From Trichinella spiralis (Eukaryota; Nematoda; Enoplea; Trichinellida; Trichinellidae), in NCBI GenBank assembly GCA_000181795.3, contig CM012954.1, positions 1,975,238 through 2,039,237 of the forward strand: DNA of 64,000 bases, read 5' to 3'. The stretch's first letter is position 1. Every line of letters starts with the position of its first letter. Both the position numbers and the translations under genes were made by a program. Below, one piece after another: positions 11,557 through 23,922 of this stretch. The notes under the pieces were generated by a model. The model did not search any database and was not told the origin of the DNA. It was given only the letters and a program-made list of their open reading frames with translations.

Positions 11557-12945
11557 TTATTTTCTTTTTTTCGATTCCTCCGAGATATCACCTACAGCTT
11601 CTGCAGCCGAATTTTCAGACTCATCTTCGACATCACTATCATCATGTTGTACTAGATGATCTTCGTTATATGTGATCATGTCATGCAATTCACCGGAAAT
11701 CAGCGCCACCAATGTCGGTATTCCAACGCAGAGAGGTACTAAATACAACAGTGCAGGCTGCCCTGCTTTGAATACATGCATTACCCATGTGGTGATAAAA
11801 AGACCAGCAGCATAAGCGAACACGGCCGAATAGAAATACCGTCGCTTTTGACGGGATTCGCCAAATCGAAGCAGCAAAGCGATAAATATCCCAGGAACAA
11901 TAATGTCGCCCAAACCAAGAATTGCGAATTTAGTTCCTGCGTTAGAAAGTGGATCGCTAATTTGCAGAAGATTTCGTGGAAATTTCAACAACACCGGTGC
12001 ATCAATATTACTCGCCACTGTTACCATAACTTCGGTACCGAAAACCCAAAATACATCGTAAACAAACAGTCCACATGAAAGGGCCACACCAGCTTTAAAG
12101 CTGCTCACATGCAGACTGCCGATGGCGGTGACGCTCAACGCTAAGCCGATCAAATTGTTCGTTATCCAGTGATTTTTCCAAAGATGACAAGCAATTATCG
12201 GAATACAGAGAAAAGAACCGTATATATCATATCGGTCGAACCAATAACTGCCCAGCTTTTTAGGTCTTTCGAAATCTTCAGTCTTGGAACTGACGACAAC
12301 AACTTCGTAAAAAATGTTCTCTTTAAACTTGCCGAAACACTTCGGAGCGTGGATAATAAGTTTTTGAACAAATGGCTTTGCGAGTTCGGACATGCAAGTA
12401 ATGGCAAGCAAACAAGTAATCCAACGTAAAATTGGTCTTATCGTATGCTTGCCAAACAAAGCCCAACCGGAAGCAGCGGTCGCGTTTGCCATAGTGGTAT
12501 TCATCAAATCTGTACCAATTCGTTCACTAATGGTAGTTAATTTATTTATTGTCATGTTGTTCAGCTCAATAAGTTTGTCCACAAACATAACATCATTGTA
12601 TGGCATGAGCGTCTCAATCGCATAATGAGCGCCTTTGATGGTATACATCGCCAAACGCATTAAGATCACATCATGTTTAAAAAACAAATATAAAACACAC
12701 AGTGTGATACTAGACTGTACTGGGAATGACCGAAAATCTTTAATTGTAATGCTTTTGTCCATTTTTCTGTTCTTTTCAACATGGTGGCGAACTATTGCTG
12801 AAGACCGAAAACAACCAATTAACATACTTAGCAAAGCCATAAAATATAAAGCAAAGTAAGCAAATAATGCTTCATCTGCAATAATGCTGGATCCATCCAA
12901 TTTTGGCGTACTTTCAGTGTTATCAGCTTGATTAACTTTATCCAT
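11557..12945 (-). CDS. imp-2: Signal peptide peptidase (intramembrane aspartyl protease), intronless
   Basis: This presenilin-type protease cleaves leftover signal peptides and other type II membrane segments inside the ER membrane. It is one uninterrupted frame of 462 aa; the true ATG is 12945, since the codon at the open-frame edge (12951) is GTG. The three family motifs occur in order: YD in LFVYDVFWVF, GxGD in LGLGDIIVPG, and PAL in QPALLYLVP. About nine hydrophobic segments fit the fold. The luminal region after the first segments has potential N-glycosylation sites (NMT, NTT, NAT). The C-terminus is acidic and ends KKRK, a KKXX-type ER retrieval signal. Length is greater than human HM13 (377 aa), mainly through the luminal insertion. 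The absence of introns contrasts with most neighbours. Confidence 0.93.
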   Translation of the reverse strand: MDKVNQADNTESTPKLDGSSIIADEALFAYFALYFMALLSMLIGCFRSSAIVRHHVEKNRKMDKSITIKDFRSFPVQSSITLCVLYLFFKHDVILMRLAMYTIKGAHYAIETLMPYNDVMFVDKLIELNNMTINKLTTISERIGTDLMNTTMANATAASGWALFGKHTIRPILRWITCLLAITCMSELAKPFVQKLIIHAPKCFGKFKENIFYEVVVVSSKTEDFERPKKLGSYWFDRYDIYGSFLCIPIIACHLWKNHWITNNLIGLALSVTAIGSLHVSSFKAGVALSCGLFVYDVFWVFGTEVMVTVASNIDAPVLLKFPRNLLQISDPLSNAGTKFAILGLGDIIVPGIFIALLLRFGESRQKRRYFYSAVFAYAAGLFITTWVMHVFKAGQPALLYLVPLCVGIPTLVALISGELHDMITYNEDHLVQHDDSDVEDESENSAAEAVGDISEESKKRK

Positions 12946-13792
12946 AACCACACCACAATTTTCACTATTACGAACACGTTAACTACAAATGTACAGTAAC
13001 CTGATTCAATGTTTAGGTGACGTTGCTTAACCATTACTGTAGCAACAGAACAAATCAATGAGATTTTAATGCAGTTTGAAACTATCATAATCAAAATCAA
13101 TTAATTACATGTTTTTTGTAAATTCTGATATTATTTGGGCAAGTTTATTATATTTAAGCTTTAATGTATAGCAATAAACTGTGAGCAACAGAATAAGGAA
13201 GGTAGAACAATGCGGAAAAATTGGCATTACCGAAAAATAAGAATCATTTATTTTAAAAGAAAAAATTTGTTCAAATAGTATCAATGGCTTATGAACATAT
13301 AAATTGATAAATATGGCAAATATTTTTGTATAATATGTTCAAATACAACAATGTGATCTTATTTATAAAAGCTTTTAACTTTAAAGTTATTTCATTTTTA
13401 TTATAAAAAATAAATTTTTAATTATATACATAGTGTTATTTTTGATGAATTATTTTCTTCTTAGGTTACAAAAAGAAAAATATACAAAAATTACACCTGA
13501 TTTTTTTCTAGGGTTACAGTCATGGTAATTTCATTTAGGTAAGATTGTTCCTTTGTGTACTGTGGCATTGTTCATGTAGCATTTAGTTTTTATTTGCATT
13601 AATTGTTGCTTAATATTAATACATGATAACAGCACACTATTAAACAGAATTAAAATGCAATAGCATATGTTTGTATTTACCGTGATAAACGGTGTTACTT
13701 TGTATTTTTTATTTTCTGGTGTTGTTGAATTTGTAGAATTCAAGTAATGCTGCATTTTAGACAGTCTTGCAATATTAGTTGCATACGCTAAA
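12946..13792. other. Divergent intergenic region between signal peptide peptidase and pinin
   Basis: About 850 bp between outward-facing start codons. It is AT-rich; a candidate splice acceptor (tgcattttag) at about 13760 suggests a trans-spliced or spliced 5' UTR for pinin. No gene is seen. Confidence 0.55.
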
Positions 13793-16700
13793 ATGACCGA
13801 ATCATTAGTATTGGAAGATTATGGTGCCGAAGTAGATGAAAGATTGAGCGAATTGACAGAGTCTTTGAAAAAAATTGACGATGATTTTAAAAATTTGACT
13901 GGCCGCGCATTTCATCCACGGAGGTGAAACAGTTGCTTCTTTTTAACGGTACCGTCATTACTAAATCTTTAATTTTAGAGGTGGACGTGCCATACGTGGT
14001 CGTGGCAGCTTTACAAATGTGGGTCAGGCTCGGTGAGTTTGAATCAAGCAATCAATTATTATTTGATCTTATATAAATTTACTTTAGATATTTCGAAAAC
14101 GCAGCTACTAGAGATGACGATGAAATCTGGTTTGTATTTTGATAACAACGAAGAAATTTTAAGATTATTATTTGTTTTTTAAATTCTTTTTTAGGTCTTC
14201 TAGTCAGCAAGAAACTTCGACAGCTCGTAGGCGTTCTTTTGGCGACGAGAATAGGCAAAAACTGTTAGTTATACATATTTATTTTGGTTGTGTAAAACTG
14301 ATTTGTTTTTATTAAGGCAAGGAACCAGTAGTGGATTTCGACTTGAAAGGAAACGACCATTCGAAGAAAAGTAGGATAAGGTGAGAATTATGACAAATAA
14401 TTTTACAATTGTCTTTTCAGAAGCAGAGATTATGAAACATTACGGCGAGTTTCTACAAATCGCAGGTATGAATTGCATAATTTTGACTTATTATAGGTGT
14501 TTAAAATAAAAATTTGAAATTGACATAAGGAATGAAAATATTAAATGTTTTTTTATATATTGTTAATTATGTTTTAGAATTTCAAAAGACATATTCGGTT
14601 CCAACGTAAATCAGGACAGGTACAGTTTTAATGCCTCAAGAATAAACAAATTTGATTGACTATTTGTGTTTATGTTTAGTGAATTTCAAGAAGGTGAATT
14701 CAAGTTACGCAAGAGGGGCTATTCGAATGACTGCTCAGAGTAATTGATTTTGTAATATAATTTTATATTAGTGAGACATGCAAATTTTTTTAGTGTCGAG
14801 CAGGACATTCTCACGAAAAGGTCATATACTGTAAAAGAAAAGTAACGAAAGTTTAATTTTTTTTTATGATTTTAACTCACATAATTTTACTGTTTAGCTT
14901 CCCAAGAGATCAAGAATATGGATTTCGTCGCAAAAACTGGCCAAAACGAACTGAACGAGGGTAGGAATATAATATATTGATTTGAGCGTTTATATTTATT
15001 TAACATTTCAGTAATAATATTAATCAAAATGTTTAATACTGTAATATGAATTCTATGCAGTGCAAGATTTTAGTTTAAAGTAAAATGTCAATTTTATGGA
15101 AGCAAATTTATTATTATAAAAATGTTTGCTGAAATTGCGTAATATTTTAGCAGATTACTAGAGGGAAAGCGTAGTGATATTGGTCGTTGGGAAAATGATA
15201 AATTTAGAGGAAGAAGGTAAGTTTTTAAAGTTTAGTAAATAAGTTTAAATTAATGATACAGTTTTTTTATTTACAGGCAAGAAGAGCTGGATTTGGACAA
15301 GTAATTTATTTGTACCAAGTAGTTATTCGTGTGCACTGATGTCATTTATGTATTTACTTATAGAAGAGATCAGGGATATAATAATGGAAAGAGAATTAGA
15401 CGTTCTGAACTTAATCCAATAAAGTGAGTTGTTAATTGATTTTAAATTAAATGTGTGAGATTTTTGCACAGGAAATTATAAATTTTTATCATGCAGCAGT
15501 TGTATGAATGATATGCTGATAAAAATGATGAAATTTGTGAAAAATTGACTTTTTTATGTTTAAGATTTCCCAAAGACGAAGATGGCGGTTTGAAGAGCTG
15601 CTCTGTTCAAAATGAGGCAATGCTTACAGTAATCTGATTTAATGTTCTTAATAAATAAATAAATTTGTTTTAGGCAGCTGTTAGTTCCATTGTTAAAAAA
15701 GAACAGTCTCGTTTGAAATACATAAAAGAGAAGCAGAAAAATAAGAACGAAGCAGTGAAAGCGAGGTTAATAGATTTTCATTAATTTATTTTAAAATTAT
15801 GTTTGCATTTTTTGTGTATTTTTAGAGAGAAAAGGATGTTCAGTCGACTTTTAAATACGTTGAAAACATTTGACATGGAACAAAAAAATAACACTAAAAT
15901 TCAGGTATGAATCTGTGGTTTATTTTTGCTATTTTATGCAACTGGACAGTGAGCTAATTTTAGGAAGAAAAGCAGCGTGAAGTAGATGCAAAATTAGAAG
16001 AGCAGAATAAAGTGGAACATGAAAAACTACGTGCCGAAAAGCAGCAACTGTTTGAGAAAAGGCGACAACATGAAGCGGAAATAAGACAACTGAAATATGA
16101 CAAGATTTTGCTATCGCAGGTAATATTTGTTTTTAATTTTGTGCATTATTAAGCTCGAAATATTTGATTTGGTAAATGCAAACTATTTATATTAAAACTA
16201 AAGTTTAAGTAAAAATTAATATATGTGCTGTGAAGAACATGCATGATGGTGTAACTTTTAGATGAATCATAAAATAACTCAGCTGAAAATAGTTCAGAAG
16301 TATATTCAAACGACAAATTCGCCATGTTTACTGTATTTGCCTGCAAAGCATACAATTCGCACTTTAGAATTGCAGAAAAAGACGAAAAGAAAATTTGATG
16401 GTAAACGATTGAAGAGCTGTTGTTGATGTGTATTTTTAATTAATAATCAATAGCAATTTTTTATTGTAGAAATGATCAAAAAAGAACAGGATCAGGTAAA
16501 AGAAAAGTTGAAATCTTTGAGAAGCAAGACGGGCCTGCATCAGTTTTCACCGGCGCTTCATGAAACAGAAGAAATGGAGGTTAAGCAGATTGCTGTTGAA
16601 GTTTCAGATTTTTCGCCTAAATGTGATTTCGAAGATGACGACCGGCATCCAGTGGAAGAACCACAGTCTGAAAATCAACATTCCATTGAATTTATAGAAT

Positions 16701-17559
16701 TGAGTGGATCTGATACACTTGTGAGTATTTTGTGCTTGTTCTTTTATCTTATAGTTGTCTGTATATTTTTTTTATATTTGTTGTGTTTCAGGAAAATGCG
16801 ATGAAATTAAAAACTTCAGACATTATTGAGTCAGATGCACCCGAAGATGTATGTAGAAAGGAAAACTGTTACTTTCATTGTATTTTTTGAAGAATTTAAT
16901 CTTTGTTTTAGGCAGCTTTTGGTATGCCTGTTGCCGATGCGGAAGCTGTAGACGGCGATGTTGATAACACTGATCGAAATGTAGATGCTAGCAGCGAAGA
17001 TTCGGCAATTGAAGCCGACGATATGACAGAACTTCCTGACACCTTTGAGGTAAAAGGGAAATGTGATAAAGAAGAAGTATTGTTGCCATCGTCGGAAGCA
17101 AAGGAACACGTAATTGGGGAAAGTGTGGAAGTTGTTGGTGAGAGCAGTGGATTGGTTGGTAGGGAAATTTGTTTGGATGAGGAGCAAAAAGTGGAGTATA
17201 TTAAAAATGAAGAAGATGATGATGGTAAGAGTCGTGTAGGAGGTGTGAATGATCATAATGTGAAAGAAAAGGTTGACAAGCATATTAAAAAAGTTGATCA
17301 GGCAGAATCAATTGACAAGTCAGAAATCTGCAAAACGGAAAAAGCTTTGGGTAATGAAAGTGGTACTGACAAAGAGGCAGAGCAAATTATTCCTTTGAAT
17401 GAGGAAAGTTTTGAAAGTTATTCGAAAGAATGCTTAAAGAAAGAGAAGTCGGAGAGGACTGATCAAGAGGAATTTAGCTTTCCCGTTGAATGTGAACAGC
17501 AAAACGGCACTAATAACACTGAGCGAGTTGTGGAAGAGGTGTCCGAGGATATTTGGTAA
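13793..17559 (+). CDS. PNN: Pinin (exon-junction-associated splicing factor)
   Basis: Pinin acts in nuclear speckles with the exon junction complex and affects splice choice. Twenty-one exons join in phase to 747 aa (human 717): 13793-13923, 13979-14032, 14088-14129, 14195-14263, 14317-14370, 14421-14465, 14578-14619, 14680-14739, 14794-14841, 14898-14960, 15151-15216, 15277-15300, 15364-15423, 15565-15628, 15674-15765, 15826-15904, 15964-16119, 16262-16400, 16470-16720, 16792-16848 and 16912-17559. The N-terminus has the pinin-type coiled segment ending NLTGR, then RGG-like arginines. A basic, RS- and RD-containing stretch is built from tiny exons. The pinin/SDK/memA domain follows (KRMFSRLLNTLKTFD) with a long coiled coil, then a 216-codon acidic last exon. 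Exons 2-13 are all symmetric microexons. Exon 11 has a tandem TAGCAG acceptor. Confidence 0.88.
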
Positions 17560-18098
17560 GCTTAGGCGTACGCGCTTTATTATTGGTTTTAATTAAACTA
17601 TACTCGCCTGTTATTTTACGGTGCTTTCTATTTCTAAAGCGTTTTCATTTCACACTTTAGTACTGTAATTTTATGTTTAAAATTTTAGACGTGCTGAGAG
17701 CTAAAGAGCCAGGAGCGTGTTGATTGCAGAACGCAGCAGTCAGAGAGTTTGTTTTTCTTTCACACCACTATATTTGATATTATTCAATATATATGTTTAG
17801 TGTATTTCCATGTCAGTGGTAAGTATGCCCCTCCCCAGACCCTGTTTAATTTCTTATATTTACTGACGCCCATTGAGCCCATTTAGATTGTAGTTTGTTT
17901 TCAGTAAAATTTATGAATGTAATTACTATTTGGGATGATATACGAATGAAATCGATTTTTTCAATCAGAAATAAACGTTTTATGAAAATCATACTTTTAT
18001 TTTTTGAAACGAAGGTAAAATGTATATTGTAAAACGATTTTAATTTGATCGATAAATCACCGAATCTCATAGTGTGCGTTTTTGTTTGGCTGGTGCTT
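17560..18098. other. Convergent spacer between pinin and the NRF-6-like gene
   Basis: About 540 bp between two stop codons, presumably the two 3' UTRs. No gene is seen; the small open frames are AT-rich and unlike any family I know. Confidence 0.6.
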
Positions 18099-21000
18099 TT
18101 ATTTAATTTTTCGAATATTTCGATCTTTTGTATTTAAAGAGAATGACTCCAGCACTTGAAAAGGTGCCTCCAAAGTCAGATTGACCACCAGAGCGAGCAA
18201 GAAAGAGAAAAGCAAATGACCGAGAAAGTAATGAGCCTGTAAAAGGGAAATTTATATTTTTATTTTTACAGCATAATCGCATACCATTTGATAGTTGTTG
18301 TTGTAATGCAGTGGTTTGTTTTGCGATGCGTAATAGCATCTGATTAAAATTGGATGTACGAGATATGCACTGTAGGTGAGTCGACTTAGTGGAATCCAAA
18401 TTTTCCAGGAGAGAAAGTCGTTTAATGGAGCTGAAAAAGAGGTTTGCATACAAATGGAAAGTCTATGTAATTTTGTTAAGATTCATTCGCCACCTGCGTA
18501 TCCAGCTGTACAGGCGAATGTAATCCAGGCAAGAACTATTGCCCAAGCGATGCGTGCCAGGCCACCGTACATCAACTTGGCAGCGTAAGTAATTTCGAAA
18601 GATTTTGAATAATCATAAAGGCCGAAGAGTACCAGCAACGCTGTGCCAGTACAGGCTGTCCAACACAAGCCAACAGCTACCTGAAAATGATGTTTTTGAA
18701 ATTTTTTCTTTCAGCAAAAATACTAATTTTCTTTTGAATTACTTTCGGCAATTTTTTAACTAGACGTATTTTATGCAGATAATAGCCGAAAAGCAAGCCT
18801 ATTAGAAACGGTCCACACCTTGTGTATGGCTTTATGTAAACTTTATCCCAGTACACGTCTACAATGTCGAATCTGAATTTTTTGGTATGTTAGGACTGTA
18901 TTTTCAAAAGTGAATTCTTGCTTACTGTTTAGGGTTGACAGAAAATATAGCTATTGGAGGCCAGTCGGGATTTTGGTCAAGAATTACAATGTTGATCACA
19001 CACGAGATGGCGATTATCAACGTAGTAATGATAATAGCAAGTTTTTCCCTTCTATAACGATGTGTTTGTTATGTTATTCGTATTACTTACTCTGTAGAAG
19101 ATATTCAGCAGATCAGTACTTACTTTAAATAAAGTACAAGTAGTGGTACGGAAAGAATGAAAAATTGCATGTCATTTGCCATGTACCAAGTCCAAGTCAT
19201 ACACTGAGAAAAGGAATGTCATATTAAAGTTGTTTCAGTGGGTGATAATTTCTTACTTCGTCATCGAGGTTTAGGAAGTTGTTCAAGTAGAGTGCATTGG
19301 TCCACCAAGATTTTGCGCAAGATTCACGATCGAAGCCTTCTGTATCCCACAGTGGGCCGCTTGAAACGTACTTGGTTAGCACAGCATGCAGAGCCAAAAC
19401 GGCCATGTAAACTGGAGTCACTCTGGCAAAAGAATTCTCACAGAAATTGTTTGATTTTTTCTTCTTACAATATAATGCTTTTAATTCTACCTCAGATAGC
19501 GGTGAAAGAAAAACTGTGCCCAAAATAAAGGCGATCGAATTAAGGTTGAAGTTTTGCTCATCTTTTTCAAGCATATGTAAGACAGCAAGGTGCCACTACA
19601 ATTTTAAAGCAACAACTGATTTTGCAGTTCACCCTGATACCTAACGTGTACAAATTACCCAATAAAGAAAAACGAATCTACTGATAACGAAGCATTGAGC
19701 AGAACTTGATTGAATATGTTGTCCGGCAGTTTGTACGCTTCGATGACATTGTCTAGAAATGGAACCGCAAATATAATTTTAAGGAATAATTGAAAAATAT
19801 TTATCATCATTACTGATGTATGGAATTGCCCAGTAATAAGTATGGCCAAAGATTATCCAGCACATGCTGAGCACCCGAATACCATTCAAACATGTGATTT
19901 GACCTGCGCTAGTTTTCATACTGAATAACTTTTTTGCATTATTTCGCAATGAAAAAGCCAACAAAATTTTCACGAAACCATCTGAAAGTGGAAATTTGTT
20001 AAATTTGATTTGCGAAACGTTTTGCCGCCTATTTTTTACGTTGCTTTTCCAAAGTGGGTTTGTCAGGAGCTTGTGAATGCTAAAAGCAAGCATGTAAAAT
20101 TGTTAATATTTAGGGAAACATTTGAAAATACCGCTCTGGTGACCAAGCACTGCGGTTCCGTTAAGTCTCTGGATTCGATGACGCATGTAGCAGACGACGG
20201 TACCATTTTTTGTTGATTTTGGAAAACACAGATGTCATACAGTGTGCTGAAAACGATGAAAGCGAGCAGCGCAAGCAGAAGAATTCTGAAAATGAAATTA
20301 ATAACACCTTGCATGGGAATTCAAAGAGAAAACATAAAGATATTATTTAATATTAATTTTTCACTGGCTTACATTGCTACCACTGCTTCAGGATCTTTGC
20401 TGATCACGTACTCTCGTTCGTGGCAGTTAACAGAAAATTTACAAGCAATACCTTGCAAAGTATTATTGACTGTAAAATGATCATTTTCAGAAATTGCAAA
20501 CATGGAAAAAGTAAAAGCATACATCATGGAATAACATACTTTTGTGTCCAAGAATGGTTGCATCTTCACGCGTGCATGATGATGGTAGACAGGCTCCAAA
20601 ACGAACAGCAGGTAAGTTGTCATTGCATTTCTGAAAAAAAAATTCGCGTTTACAAGGAGAAAATTTTATAGATTATTTTAAAATTGATAAGATGCGAAAC
20701 CCTCACTCCACTAAAATTAGTGAATTTTGGTTCCAAACTAATCAATTCTTCGTGAAATTTCACCTCATACAGGCAGTATTTCCCTTCCCAACGTAATCTA
20801 GATGCAGTTAGATTATCATATGCTTTTCGAAATGAAAAACAGAAAGAAAAGTACTCTTGTTGTGTTGATGGTACGGATATTGCAATGCATTCTTCGTAGT
20901 TTCCTAGCATCCAATAGTTTCCGTGCAAAATTCCGGTTGGAATTTTCCCAAAAGAGTCAATAACTGAAAATCAAAAATGAATGATTAAACAGTTTACATA

Positions 21001-22078
21001 AAGTTGAAATGTTGAAACGGAATTTTTTGAATCGTCCGTTAGAGAAAGAAGTGATCGCCTGTCATTTAAAGTTTAACATTCTTTATTGTAGTTAGATTAG
21101 AATTTGATTTGTTATTTATTATCAGAAGAATTCTTATGGCACCACTTTTGTTGAAAATGAAACGTCATAAAATGTTAAATGAAAATAAATTATTAGTTTA
21201 TTTCTTGGAAGCATTGTTTATTATTGTACAGAGAATATCAGCTGGAGTATGAAAACGTAGATGACAATTCTGACAATAATTTATAAGAGCACTTTTAGTG
21301 CATGTTTTTTTTTTAATATCTGTGTTAGATTATTTCAAAAGCTCAGCTTGCTATGTGCAACAGAATTCTCTTTCCAGTTTTTTCAATAGCTGTTGTAACT
21401 TGGTGAGTGTGAAATTGCATTTTAGCAGTGGTATTTATTTGATGAATTAATTTCAAATTATTCATAATGGTAATTTATCAAAATTGACAAATTGCAATTT
21501 CCCTAAACAAATGTCATTTGTTAATTAAGCATATGTCAATTATGTACCAAAGTGTTTTTTAAGTTTTATGAAATGATTGTTGAATGTATTTTATCGTGCA
21601 GTACTGTTGGTTGAAACAGGAGGGAATTTTTTTTGAAATTAACAATTAATTTGAATTAGCTATAAAAATGAATAAGAGTACCTTTCAAAGTCCAGTCTAT
21701 AGGGTCGGTAGGTTTAGGATGCTGATGGAAGCTGTTCGTTTCGAAAACTTTTTTCAAGCTGGTCACCAAGAAAATCAAATCACTCAAACACTGAGCCGAC
21801 AGGAACCTCTGATCATTGTCGATCGATGTCAACTGGTCGAACAGTTGAAATTGATCCGCAATTATTTTTGTCAGATTTTTCGTTGGCGTTTGCTGGAATG
21901 TTTCCATCAGCTTTTCCTTGTTCAACAGTGACGCTAGTTCCTTGAGTTTGGTGAACAACAGCCCAAGCGTGGGAACGGCAATGGTCTCTTCATCCGGCGC
22001 TGCTAGACAACCGTGGAACCACGAGGTGAGCAAAAGCAACAAACAGCACCAACAACCGAAGCATTGTCGAGCCGGCAT
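18099..22078 (-). CDS. nrf-6: NRF-6-like multipass acyltransferase (acyltransferase 3 family)
   Basis: This family is expanded in nematodes and acts in lipid or yolk and drug transport (fluoxetine resistance) in C. elegans. Sixteen exons join in phase: 22078-21682, 20963-20707, 20630-20540, 20469-20373, 20285-20132, 20079-20040, 19981-19814, 19752-19659, 19595-19491, 19422-19257, 19203-19124, 19051-18926, 18872-18743, 18680-18494, 18430-18285 and 18236-18099, about 791 aa. An N-terminal signal sequence is followed by the cysteine-containing NRF domain (HGNYWMLGNYEEC, ACLPSSC). The membrane domain then begins, with RVLSMCWIIFGH (the conserved His of the acyltransferase fold), SVDSFFFIGG, FFFHRYLRVTPVYM, CMTWTWYMANDMQF, KPYTRCGPFLIG and LTLEAPF near the end. 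Exon 5 could instead end at 20204, shortening the protein by 24 residues. Intron 1 is 718 nt. The exact ortholog within this large family is uncertain. Confidence 0.88.
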
Positions 22079-23010
22079 GGTAGGTATGTAATTCAAATTT
22101 TCTTGCCCTGATCAACGTGTGAAATTTGAAATTGGAAACAGTTTTCAAACAAATTTTACGGATGCGTAAAATGCAATCTGCTTCTCGTTGCTTCTTCTCT
22201 TCGTTTTTCAACTTTTCCTTCGGTCGTCAGTTAATTCGACAACAACCCAGCAGCACAATGGCTCTCCCAGCTATATTGATGAAAGTCGTCGACGTCAGCT
22301 GCGGCAAAGTTATGTTTACTTCAGCGTCAAGCCGATGATGCGCCTTTGACAAATCACCAACGCTAGAATAAACGACGCTGAAATGAAGAAGCTCATTTTT
22401 CCAACTTCCCCTTCTTCTTATGCTTTTTCTTCTATTTCTAGCTTTTATTCATTATATTTTACTAAAAAATTCTATATAATGAATATTTTTGTTACATTCA
22501 TCACCACCACAATTAAACATTAGCGATATTTTTTCCAATTCATTTCAACAATTACAGCTTTTGCTATTCGGCTTAATTTCTCTTACTACTACTACTTCTA
22601 CTACTACTCTCTTCTGCATTAAGGTTTGCATTTGAGGCATGCTATGTAAAAGTTGAAATATATTTCAAATTTGTTCAAAACGAACAATTCAAAAAAAACA
22701 ATAATAATAATAATAAATAGAAAAGGCAGCCGTTGAGAAAGCAAATGTTTCTTCATCCAATCGACCAATCAATAATATATCTGCAATGGGGGGGGGGGAC
22801 CATGTGTTGTTATGATTATTATATTTTTTAACTATTTCAACTGGTGTAAAATTGGCTATCGAATGGGCAATTTTATTGCACTGAAGTTGAAATAAGTTAC
22901 AGGGAAAAGTTTTGAAAAGATTTATGTATTAATATTTTTATTAAATGAGAGAAAAAACCACTGAATAGTTGAAATTAAAGAAACAACTTACACTTTCAAG
23001 AAGAATGCAC

Positions 23011-23049
<39 letters not shown>

Positions 23050-23402
23050 AATTAGTAGTAGTAGAATAAATTGAGAGATATTCAACGGCTAATTTATTAA
23101 CTTCATGCCTTTAGTAATGCAAATGTACGAATTTCAGTGAAAAGAATTCCACTCCAGGGAGATCGACTTTATACAAGTAGAAACAATTTGCATGTGAAAT
23201 TTGATTTTACTGAAGAATTTTAAAATGATGAAAAGCAGCAATGCAACATTTTGAAGAAAACACTTTTGTGCAATTTACAATGTTATATATATATATATAT
23301 TTATATTTAAGCAAATTTCTCCGACCTTTCAGTGGGACGTTATCTACATTATGACGTTCATTGTTTACAGAGTTGGTGTGTGTGTGTGTGTGTGTCTCCT
23401 TA
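22079..23402. other. Intergenic region rich in simple repeats
   Basis: About 1.3 kb between the NRF-6-like start and the TTL stop. It holds a CTA/ACT-type run near 22583-22612, an AAT run near 22702-22717, a run of ten G at about 22790-22799, a GTA trinucleotide run at about 23011-23048, TA runs near 23284-23301 and a GT run near 23374-23395. No gene is seen. Confidence 0.65.
23011..23048. repeat. GTA/TAG trinucleotide microsatellite
   Basis: About twelve uninterrupted copies of a GTA trinucleotide, followed by a shorter degenerate run of the same unit to about 23063. Confidence 0.9.
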
Positions 23403-23922
23403 TCAGCAGTATGCCAAGTCTTGGTATTGGGCTTCTAAATTCAAAATGCCCACGTCGTAAACAGTGTTCAGATTTTGCAGCGGCTGCACGACGTAATCTA
23501 GCGACGGGTATATTTTCATGCACAGAGGTTCGCTCTACAAGAACATATTTCACTCATCAGTAGTTGTTTCGATATTGTGTTACTTTGTCATCTTCCAATC
23601 CACAAGTATGCTTTATGTGGATGAACGGTTCGACCATGGCCGATTCTTCATTCCAACCTTCAATTTCGAAATAACCCTTCGAATCACTGACTGTTGAAGC
23701 AAGCTGATAAAAATAGCCTGGGTCTAAACAACGAAAGGAGTTTTTTCAGTTATTTCCCCCCTTTTTAAGCTTATTTGTACCTCTTTCAATAAGTTGCACA
23801 GTAACATTGGCGAGTGGTACTTGTCCGCACATCAGAGTCCCTTGAATTCGTAAAGTTTCCACAAAACCGTCAGCCAACAAAGGCAGTAAAAGTACCGTTA
23901 AGATTGAACAAATATGTTTCAT
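23403..23922 (-). CDS. Secreted transthyretin-like (TTL/TTR-52-type) protein
   Basis: Nematode TTL proteins are small secreted beta-sandwich proteins, abundant in body fluid and excretions; at least one C. elegans member bridges apoptotic cells to phagocytes, but most have no known ligand. Three exons join in phase: 23922-23781, 23723-23584 and 23534-23403, giving 137 aa. A signal peptide starts MKHICSILTVLLLPLLADG. The hallmark TTL opening follows (RIQGTLMCGQVPLANVTVQL), then the KGYFEIEGW strand and HIKHTC with a Cys that should pair with a Cys near the C-terminus (the chain ends in AYC). One potential N-glycosylation site is NVT. None of these exons appears as a long open frame. Which TTL subfamily it belongs to is unclear. 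Confidence 0.88.

Noticed and set aside
12628-12859. Plus-strand frames and the minus-strand frame 12828-13100 overlapping signal peptide peptidase
   Set aside because: Out of frame with the protease and without motifs.
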